DNA of 10,686 nucleotides from Chloroflexota bacterium (GTDB lineage: Bacteria; Chloroflexota; Anaerolineae; Anaerolineales; DRMV01), in NCBI GenBank assembly GCA_013153335.1, contig JAADEP010000182.1, positions 1 to 10,686 on the forward strand. The letters are read 5' to 3'. The position numbers were made by a program, and so were the translations under genes. A model generated the notes under the pieces. It saw only the letters and a program-made list of their open reading frames with translations. It was not told where the DNA came from and did no database searches. The number at the start of each line of letters is the position of its first letter. Positions within the stretch are counted from its first letter, which is position 1. Positions 5,859 to 10,686 of this stretch are shown one piece after another.

Positions 5859-6563
5859 ATGTCAACAGACCTGCTCGACGCCCGCGTACGTTTTTATCGC
5901 CTTATCGCGCGGATCCCGGAATTTCAACACGTCCCCGAGGCCGTACGCCAGGCCTTCGCCGCGGTCGCCCAAGCCCAGGCCTACGGCCCTGGGCAAATGA
6001 TCTACCCTCGCGGCGAACCCGCGACGCACATCTTTCTGCTGGAGCGGGGCTGGGTCAAAGCCACCCGCAGCTCTTGCCAAGGCCGCGAACAAGCCACGCT
6101 GTTTTTGCGCGCGCCGGAGATCTTCGGCGACATCGCGGTCCTCACCCAAGAGCCCTATCTGTGCACCGTAACCACCTTAGAGTCGGTCATGGTTTGGCGC
6201 ATCCCGGCCGCAACCTTTCAAGCGCAGCTCGAACGCTGCCACCCTTTGGCCTTGGCCTTTACCCATCGCCTCGCGAAGCGGGTACAGCATCTCGTAGATT
6301 TGGTCGAGGACCTAGGGCTGTGCAGCGTCGAGACTCGGGTCGCGCGCACCTTGTTGCGCCACGCGCGCTTCCAACAAGGTCGTTGGGTGGTCCTCCGGCA
6401 GGATTGGACCACCATTGAACAAATGGCTATCCGGCTGGGTACCGTGCGCGACGTGCTCAATCGGGTGCTTCGTAACCTGGAACGGGAAGGCCTTATCGAG
6501 GTCCGCCGCCGGGAGATTGTGCTGCGCGACCCCGAAGGGCTGGCACAGCGTGGCATTCCTTAG
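5859..6563 (+). CDS. Crp/Fnr-family transcription regulator
   Basis: A 234-residue DNA-binding regulator. An N-terminal cyclic-nucleotide-binding-like beta barrel (about 20-125) shows the GEPATHIFLLERGWVKATR strand pair (52-70) and EIFGDIAVLT (87-96); a long dimer helix covers about 130-158; a winged helix-turn-helix follows, with WTTIEQMAIRLGTVRDVLNRV at 183-203 as the helix pair and the EREGLIEV wing at 208-215. The start is ATG 5859 behind GAGGGAG (5848-5854); upstream in-frame starts lie inside permease 2 or lack a site. In the barrel, the position of the conserved Glu of E. coli CRP is D91, and the Arg-Ser pair that binds the cAMP phosphate is Leu101-Cys102. There is no N-terminal cysteine cluster as in FNR. 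It therefore probably senses something other than cAMP or an Fe-S cluster; the ligand is unknown. It may regulate the next gene or the exporter. Confidence 0.92.
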   Translation: MSTDLLDARVRFYRLIARIPEFQHVPEAVRQAFAAVAQAQAYGPGQMIYPRGEPATHIFLLERGWVKATRSSCQGREQATLFLRAPEIFGDIAVLTQEPYLCTVTTLESVMVWRIPAATFQAQLERCHPLALAFTHRLAKRVQHLVDLVEDLGLCSVETRVARTLLRHARFQQGRWVVLRQDWTTIEQMAIRLGTVRDVLNRVLRNLEREGLIEVRRREIVLRDPEGLAQRGIP

Positions 6564-6584
6564 ATCCGGATGCGACAAAAGTCA

Positions 6585-6661
6585 TAGCCTCCTCGTTACA
6601 GCTCGGCTACCTTAAAAGCGAACACGTTCGAAGGTCAAACCGCATTGGGACGAGGAGGCTA
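6585..6661 (+). promoter_or_regulatory. Leader inverted repeat that could hide the ribosome site
   Basis: A perfect 12-bp inverted repeat, TAGCCTCCTCGT (6585-6596) and ACGAGGAGGCTA (6650-6661), encloses 53 bases. The right arm contains the whole AGGAGG ribosome site (6653-6658) of the membrane protein gene that starts at 6665. In a transcript that includes both arms, the site would be paired and translation reduced. Inside the loop a second hairpin is possible: ACCTT (6609-6613) with AAGGT (6631-6635), enclosing CGAA/TTCG. This is a translation-control layout, but no known riboswitch core is recognised. Confidence 0.5.
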
Positions 6662-6664
6662 AGC

Positions 6665-7492
6665 ATGAAGCGACATCAGATTGGCATGCTTTTGGCGTTG
6701 CTAGGCGTTATTGGGGGACTGCTGGCCCTCTATTTCATCGCGGCCACGTACAACACGGTCATTCATGCACACTTCCAGGCTGGAGAATGGGAAGAAGCGA
6801 ATACCGTGCGTATTGTGTACGCGGTATTGGGCTGGATAGGCACCGCGGCCGGGGTACTCTCTGCGGTGGTGTTGTGGGGCTTTTGGCAACGAGAGCCTTG
6901 GGCCTGGTACTGGGGTGCGATAGCCGCTACCCTTCTCATCTTAGCCGGGTTCTTCCCCATGATACCGGCGGCTGACAGCGGTCTGCCGACCCCTACCGTG
7001 TGGGTCTTTCTGTTGGGCACGGTCATGTGGTTCGGCATGTTGCTCTTAGGCGGGGTGGATAAACGCATCATCGCGCTGACGTTCGTGGCCGGCATGGCCT
7101 TTGTGCTGACCTTTATCAACGGCGTCGCGCCGATCTCCAAATTCCAGTCCACCTTCCAGCGCCCCCAGGACTTCCAGCCTGGGCCGCGAGCTTTTTGGAA
7201 CGGCATGTACATCATCTTGCAACAAGTCAACTGGTGGGGTGCAGCCGCGTGGGCCTGTTTCATTTTCGGCGCGATTCGCCGACGCCCTTGGGCCTTGCCC
7301 GTCGGCTTGTTCGCGGCGCTTATGTCCATGCTGGGCGGCTACATCCTGGGGATTCACCACATGCTGGAAGCAAAGCGCTTTTCCATGTTCCTGCCCGCGC
7401 CCATCCTGAGCACCATCCTGTTCTTCGTGCTCCTCTCGCCACCTGTACGGCGGCTCCTGCAAGCACCGTCCACCGCGTCCCAAAACGCGTAA
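6665..7492 (+). CDS. Multi-pass membrane protein of unknown function
   Basis: I do not recognise this family. The 275-residue product has about eight hydrophobic segments: 7-27, 50-72, 80-100, 110-130, 134-153, 183-203, 208-229 and 243-258. It is rich in Trp in and near the segments (WQREPWAWYW at 74-83, WNGMYIILQQVNWW at 178-191) and has a hydrophilic insertion at about 154-178 (KFQSTFQRPQDFQPGPR). A conserved-looking IHH pair (230-232) follows segment 7; histidines near a membrane face can bind metal or haem, but no C-x-x-C-H or other cofactor motif is present. ATG 6665 follows AGGAGG (6653-6658) at 6 bases, and that site lies in an inverted repeat. It starts 101 bases after the Crp/Fnr-family gene with no terminator between, so the two may be co-transcribed or functionally linked. 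Confidence 0.8.
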   Translation: MKRHQIGMLLALLGVIGGLLALYFIAATYNTVIHAHFQAGEWEEANTVRIVYAVLGWIGTAAGVLSAVVLWGFWQREPWAWYWGAIAATLLILAGFFPMIPAADSGLPTPTVWVFLLGTVMWFGMLLLGGVDKRIIALTFVAGMAFVLTFINGVAPISKFQSTFQRPQDFQPGPRAFWNGMYIILQQVNWWGAAAWACFIFGAIRRRPWALPVGLFAALMSMLGGYILGIHHMLEAKRFSMFLPAPILSTILFFVLLSPPVRRLLQAPSTASQNA

Positions 7493-7505
7493 TCGTCCTC
7501 GTGGC

Positions 7506-7551
7506 CGACTGGGCCCTCGCGGGAATGTCGAAACCCGTGAGGGCCCAGTTG
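7506..7551 (+). terminator. Long hairpin without U-tract after the membrane protein gene
   Basis: Bases 7508-7523 and 7534-7549 form a 16-bp stem with a single G-U pair and a 10-base loop; two further pairs extend it to 7506 and 7551. It starts 14 bases after the stop codon. No run of U follows on either strand, so it may be a U-less terminator, a barrier to 3' exonuclease, or a pause site. The next 160 bases up to the trigger factor promoter hold nothing else I can support. Confidence 0.55.
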
Positions 7552-7714
7552 AACCTCAACCCTATAAGCCAAAGTCATCAGAAGCCTACCATCCCGTCGT
7601 GGCAACCCGAGCGCGCTTCCACCGTTCTAACCATATTTGGGTGAACCTCTCTCCTCCAACCTTCTTTTCCCGACACAAAAAAGCGTAAATCGAGCTACCG
7701 CGCCCCGTGCACCG

Positions 7715-7723
7715 TGATATAAT
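7715..7723 (+). promoter_or_regulatory. Promoter of tig-clpP, extended -10 element
   Basis: TGATATAAT is a perfect extended -10 element. The base positions 17 upstream of the hexamer (7695-7700, CTACCG) match the -35 consensus poorly, so this should be an extended -10 type promoter. A start of transcription near 7730 would give trigger factor a leader of about 38 bases. Confidence 0.7.
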
Positions 7724-7767
7724 CGCTCTGCCCTGTGGGGAATTCTCTTTGGTCAGCGAGGATGGGT

Positions 7768-9300
7768 ATGTTCACGGTCACCAAGGAACTTCTTCCGGAT
7801 GAGCACCACGCGAAGCTCACCGTGACGTTTGAGAAAAATGCGCTCGAACAAGCCAAGCGTAAAATCGCCCGCGCGTACGCGAAGCATCTGCGTTTCCCGG
7901 GCTTTCGGCCCGGCAAGGCGCCGTATGCATTGGTGGCGCGCCGGGTAGGAGAGGAAACCCTAACCCAAGAGGCCATACAAGAGCTGCTTGACTCGAACTA
8001 CGAGCAAATCCTCGAAACCGCTGAGGTTAAAGCCGATGGCCCGGCGCAAGTGGAAGAGATCGTTTCCTATGAACCGTTGACGGTGGTTCTGCGCGTGCCC
8101 CTGCAACCCGAGATTCATCTGGATGACTATTCCGACCTCCGCATCCCTTATGAGCCGCCGCAAGTAAGCGACGAAGAAGTGGATCAGGCCCTGGATTCAT
8201 GGCGCCGCATTTTTATTCGCATGGAGCCGGTTGAACGCGCCGCGCAATTTGGGGACGTGGTCATCATGGATCTGGAAGGCCAGATCCAGGCTCCGGGTCA
8301 AGAGCCCCAATCCATCGATCAACAAGAGGTCTCGCTTTTGGTGAAAGAAGACGAGGACCCCGAAGAGTGGCCCTTCCCCGGGTTTTCCAAGCAATTGGCC
8401 GGCTTGAATATCGGGGATGAAGCAACCCTGAGCTACACCTATCCAGACGACGCGGCGACCGAGCACATGCGTGGGAAAACGGTGACCTATAAGTTGCGCG
8501 TCAAGGAGATCCAAGAGCCCAAGGTGCCCGAGCTGACGGACGAGTTCGTGCGCGAGAACACCGAATATGCCTCGGTCGATGCGCTGCGCGAGGCTATGCG
8601 CCACGAGCTGCAACAACGCCGCTCCGCCCAATATGCGCGCGAATACGAGAACCAAGTGCTCGACGCGCTGTTAGAGCGCGCGACCATCCGCTATCCCAAA
8701 GAGCGCCTGGAATCCGAAGCGCGTTACCTCTCCCAGCTGACCGATACGGAACTGGACCTGGACAAGGAAGAAGTACGCCAAGAGGTCGAAAAGCATCTCA
8801 AAAAGCGCCTGCTTTTGAGCCACATCGCGGAGCAAGAACAGTTCGAACTCGGCGAGCAAGAACTCAACCAGATCTTGGCCGAGGTCGCGGAAGACCTCCT
8901 GGCGCAACTCAACCACGACGTCCGGGAACTGCAGCGCTTCCAAAAGAAGCATCCGGAGGTCGTGCAAGAACTCTTTTTGCAACGGCTCGTGCAAGAACTA
9001 CGCCGGAAAGCGCTGGAACACGTGGTCCGCGTAGCCAAGGGCGAAGTCGAAGCCGAGGAACAAGAGCAAACCGCGAGCGCGGCCGAGCCTGCAACGGACG
9101 AAGCTGAAGTCGCGGATACGCCCGATATGGCCGAGAACGAGCCCGAAGCGCAAGCCGAGGCCGCGTCCGAAGCCGCGCCTGCCGAGGCTGCGGATCAGGC
9201 CGATGCCCCGGCGGCAGCCGAAGAAGGCGAAAGCGAACCCGCGGTTGAAGCTCCTGAAGCTGACGACGAGGCTTCGACCGTGGCCGAAAACGAGGCTTAA
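7768..9300 (+). CDS. tig: Trigger factor, ribosome-associated chaperone with long acidic tail
   Basis: Binds the ribosome exit tunnel and shields nascent chains; also has peptidyl-prolyl isomerase activity. The 510-residue product shows the ribosome-binding domain (about 1-115) with the signature loop GFRPGKAP (45-52), an FKBP-type isomerase domain (about 155-250, beginning FGDVVIMDLEGQI), and a mostly helical chaperone domain (about 251-424). After K424 there is an 86-residue tail with no Lys or Arg, about one third Glu/Asp and very rich in Ala, longer than the short tail of E. coli trigger factor. ATG 7768 is chosen because GAGG (7758-7761) lies 6 bases upstream and MFTVTKELL aligns with the usual N-terminus; an upstream GTG (7735) and an ATG at 7762 overlapping the site are less likely. 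It heads an operon with clpP 34 bases downstream. Confidence 0.97.
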   Translation: MFTVTKELLPDEHHAKLTVTFEKNALEQAKRKIARAYAKHLRFPGFRPGKAPYALVARRVGEETLTQEAIQELLDSNYEQILETAEVKADGPAQVEEIVSYEPLTVVLRVPLQPEIHLDDYSDLRIPYEPPQVSDEEVDQALDSWRRIFIRMEPVERAAQFGDVVIMDLEGQIQAPGQEPQSIDQQEVSLLVKEDEDPEEWPFPGFSKQLAGLNIGDEATLSYTYPDDAATEHMRGKTVTYKLRVKEIQEPKVPELTDEFVRENTEYASVDALREAMRHELQQRRSAQYAREYENQVLDALLERATIRYPKERLESEARYLSQLTDTELDLDKEEVRQEVEKHLKKRLLLSHIAEQEQFELGEQELNQILAEVAEDLLAQLNHDVRELQRFQKKHPEVVQELFLQRLVQELRRKALEHVVRVAKGEVEAEEQEQTASAAEPATDEAEVADTPDMAENEPEAQAEAASEAAPAEAADQADAPAAAEEGESEPAVEAPEADDEASTVAENEA

Positions 9301-9334
9301 GTCAACGGTTGCCCACACGATGAGGAGGCGCAAG

Positions 9335-9964
9335 ATGTTGCCCCACAATTTGATCCCCATGGTCATCGAACAAACCCCGCGGGGGGAACGAGCGTTCGAC
9401 ATCTTCTCGCTGCTTTTGAAGGAACGCATCATCTTCCTGGGCACGCCCATTGAAAGCCACATCGCGAACCTGATCGTGGCCCAGCTGCTCTACCTGAACC
9501 GAGAAGACCCCGAAGCCCCGATTCAGATGTACATCAACTCCCCGGGCGGAGAGATCTACGCGGGCCTGGCTATCTATGACACCATGCAGATGATCACCAA
9601 TCCCATCAGCACGGTCGCGGTGGGCGTGACCGCGTCCTTCGGCACCGTGTTGCTCGCCGCGGGGACCAAGGGCCAACGTTACGCGCTGCCCCACGCGACC
9701 ATCCACATGCACCAACCTCTAGGCGGTGCGCGTGGGCAGGCGACGGACATCGAAATTCAAGCCAAAGAGATCTTGCGGCTCAAAGACGAGCTCAACCGTA
9801 TTTTGGCCCTGCATACCGGCCAACCGGTCGAGGTCATCGAGCGCGATACCGACCGGGATGTCTACATGACCGCGTACGAGGCCGTCAAATACGGCTTGGT
9901 GGACCAAGTGCTCGAACCGCCGGAATCCAAACGGCTACCGGCCCCACCTGAGAAAAAGGAATAA
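9335..9964 (+). CDS. clpP: ATP-dependent Clp protease proteolytic subunit ClpP
   Basis: The serine peptidase that forms the tetradecameric barrel fed by ClpX, ClpC or ClpA unfoldases in the cytoplasm. The 209-residue product has normal length. It starts with a short propeptide-like region (MLPHNLIPMVIEQTPRGERAFDIF gives the usual activation loop; only part is quoted by motif), then YINSPGGEIYAGLAIYD (66-82), the nucleophile elbow GVTASFG with S101, HMHQPLGG with H126, and TDRDVYMTA with D175, so the triad S101-H126-D175 is intact. The elbow reads ASFG where most ClpPs read ASMG. ATG 9335 follows AGGAGG (9323-9328) at 6 bases; a longer frame in tig is rejected. The adjacent tig gene is the classic neighbour, but clpX, often next, is not found here. 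Confidence 0.97.
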   Translation: MLPHNLIPMVIEQTPRGERAFDIFSLLLKERIIFLGTPIESHIANLIVAQLLYLNREDPEAPIQMYINSPGGEIYAGLAIYDTMQMITNPISTVAVGVTASFGTVLLAAGTKGQRYALPHATIHMHQPLGGARGQATDIEIQAKEILRLKDELNRILALHTGQPVEVIERDTDRDVYMTAYEAVKYGLVDQVLEPPESKRLPAPPEKKE

Positions 9965-9970
9965 AGGCGC

Positions 9971-9997
9971 AAGGCGGCGCGCAGGGCGCGCCGCTTT
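9971..9997 (+). terminator. GC-rich hairpin between clpP and the aldo/keto reductase gene
   Basis: GCGGCGCGC (9974-9982) and GCGCGCCGC (9986-9994) form a 9-bp stem with a 3-base loop, extended by G-U and two A-U pairs to 9971 and 9997. Only three U follow (9995-9997, themselves in the stem). It starts 7 bases after the clpP stop and ends 19 bases before the next ATG, so it may terminate or attenuate tig-clpP transcription. The missing U-tract makes full termination uncertain. Confidence 0.5.
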
Positions 9998-10015
9998 GTG
10001 CATCAGGGGGATGGC

Positions 10016-10686
10016 ATGAGCGAACCCGTCCCGTTCGAGCAGGTGCCCTTGGGCCAAACCGACATCCGCATCCCCCGAATGGGGATCGGCACCTGGGCCT
10101 GGGGGGACCGGGTGATGTGGGGATTTGGCCGTGAGTATAACGAAGCCGACCTGCGTGCCGCGTTCCGTGCCGCGGTGCGCGGCGGTGTGCCCTTTTTCGA
10201 CACCGCGGAAGTCTACGGCTGGGGCCGAGCCGAGCGCTTTTTGGGCACTTTTCTCGCGGAAGAAGACGAGGCCACGCGGAATCAGGTGGTGATCGCCACC
10301 AAGTTCTTTCCCTATCCTTGGCGCTGGCGCGCCCGCGCGCTGCGCCGCGCCCTCGAAGGCTCTTTGCGCCGCCTGCGGCGCCCCTACGTGGACCTATATC
10401 AGATCCATTGGCCCTGGCCCCCGCGCGATATTCGGGTGTGGGTCCGAGCCCTCGCCGAGCAAGTGCAAGCCGGGCTCGCGCGCGCCGCTGGGGTATCGAA
10501 CTACAACCTCGAGCAGATGAAAGTGGCCGAGGCCATCTTGGCCGACCACGGCTTGCCTCTAGCTTCCAACCAGCTCGAGTATAGCTTGTTGCGCCGGGAT
10601 ATCGAGTTCCAAGGCTTGCTGGACTACGCGCGCTCGCGCGGCATCACCATCCTGGCCTACAGCCCCCTGGCCATGGGGATGTTGAC
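10016..10686 (+). CDS. Aldo/keto reductase (3' end outside the window)
   Basis: An NAD(P)H-dependent oxidoreductase of the TIM-barrel aldo/keto reductase superfamily; the first 223 codons are present and the frame is open at the window edge. Seen: start of the barrel PLGQTDIRIPRMGIGTWAWG (11-30), FDTAEVYG with catalytic D62 and Y67, K96 in IATKFF, H131 in YQIHW, SNYN (161-164), the SNQLEYSLL strand (184-192), and AYSPL (214-218). The D-Y-K-H tetrad is complete. ATG 10016 follows AGGGGG (10005-10010) at 5 bases; an ATG at 10011 reaches a stop within three codons. It resembles the bacterial group often annotated as general stress or pyridoxal-type reductases, but the substrate cannot be told. 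The translation was read directly because no stop occurs before the window end. Confidence 0.92.
   Translation, partial: MSEPVPFEQVPLGQTDIRIPRMGIGTWAWGDRVMWGFGREYNEADLRAAFRAAVRGGVPFFDTAEVYGWGRAERFLGTFLAEEDEATRNQVVIATKFFPYPWRWRARALRRALEGSLRRLRRPYVDLYQIHWPWPPRDIRVWVRALAEQVQAGLARAAGVSNYNLEQMKVAEAILADHGLPLASNQLEYSLLRRDIEFQGLLDYARSRGITILAYSPLAMGML

Noticed and set aside
6619..6630. CGAAC-AC-GTTCG resembling a Gram-positive-type LexA (SOS) box
   Set aside because: The LexA box needs four bases between the half sites; here there are two. A role as part of a small leader hairpin is more likely.
7735..7767. GTG start at 7735 for trigger factor
   Set aside because: It lies about five bases after the expected transcription start with no ribosome site, and adds residues not seen in the family.
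9203..9334. Upstream in-frame extension of clpP overlapping the end of tig
   Set aside because: The extra residues are the acidic tail of trigger factor read in another frame; the ATG at 9335 has a proper ribosome site.
10318..10584. Arg/Ala-rich open frame inside the aldo/keto reductase gene
   Set aside because: It is out of frame with a well-supported reductase whose catalytic residues span the region.
1..10686. Mobile elements, CRISPR arrays, toxin-antitoxin or defence genes
   Set aside because: No transposase, integrase, direct-repeat array or terminal inverted repeats with target duplication were seen; gene content is chromosomal housekeeping.

Overview
The window is a GC-rich bacterial chromosome segment made mostly of housekeeping genes, without insertion sequences, prophage genes, CRISPR arrays, tRNAs or rRNAs that I can see. 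The mix (PiT transporter next to FtsH, a three-gene ABC-2 exporter of the COG4586/4587/3694 type, a Crp/Fnr-family regulator, trigger factor followed by ClpP, an aldo/keto reductase), the strong AGGAGG ribosome sites and the sigma70-like promoters suggest a free-living bacterium. A thermophilic member of the Chloroflexota or a similar deep lineage is my best guess. That placement is inference from protein flavour and composition, not a database result.

Left part (1-2500, minus strand): ftsH is read leftward from one or two sigma70-like promoters and ends at a strong intrinsic terminator. Beyond that lies the start of a PiT phosphate transporter gene that runs off the window. FtsH degrades membrane and regulatory proteins.

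Middle part (2500-5703, plus strand): about 730 bases separate ftsH from the divergent ABC exporter operon. Its left half is GC-rich and full of short inverted repeats with no recognised gene. Its right half holds what looks like a complete transcription attenuator: a promoter, a Shine-Dalgarno site, a 17-codon open frame, an 11-bp terminator with U-tract, and an alternative pairing that takes up both arms of the terminator. The exporter genes follow: ATPase, permease 1, permease 2, each with a strong ribosome site. This attenuator is the most interesting element in the window.

Right-middle (5704-7550, plus strand): a Crp/Fnr-family regulator whose cyclic-nucleotide pocket lacks the usual phosphate-binding arginine is followed by an unrecognised protein with about eight membrane segments. 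The leader of the latter has a perfect 12-bp inverted repeat that would bury its ribosome site. A long hairpin closes this unit.

Right end (7551-10686, plus strand): a near-perfect extended -10 promoter drives trigger factor (with a long acidic, Ala-rich tail) and clpP, which together with FtsH give the window a protein-folding and proteolysis theme. A GC-rich hairpin separates clpP from an aldo/keto reductase gene cut by the window edge.
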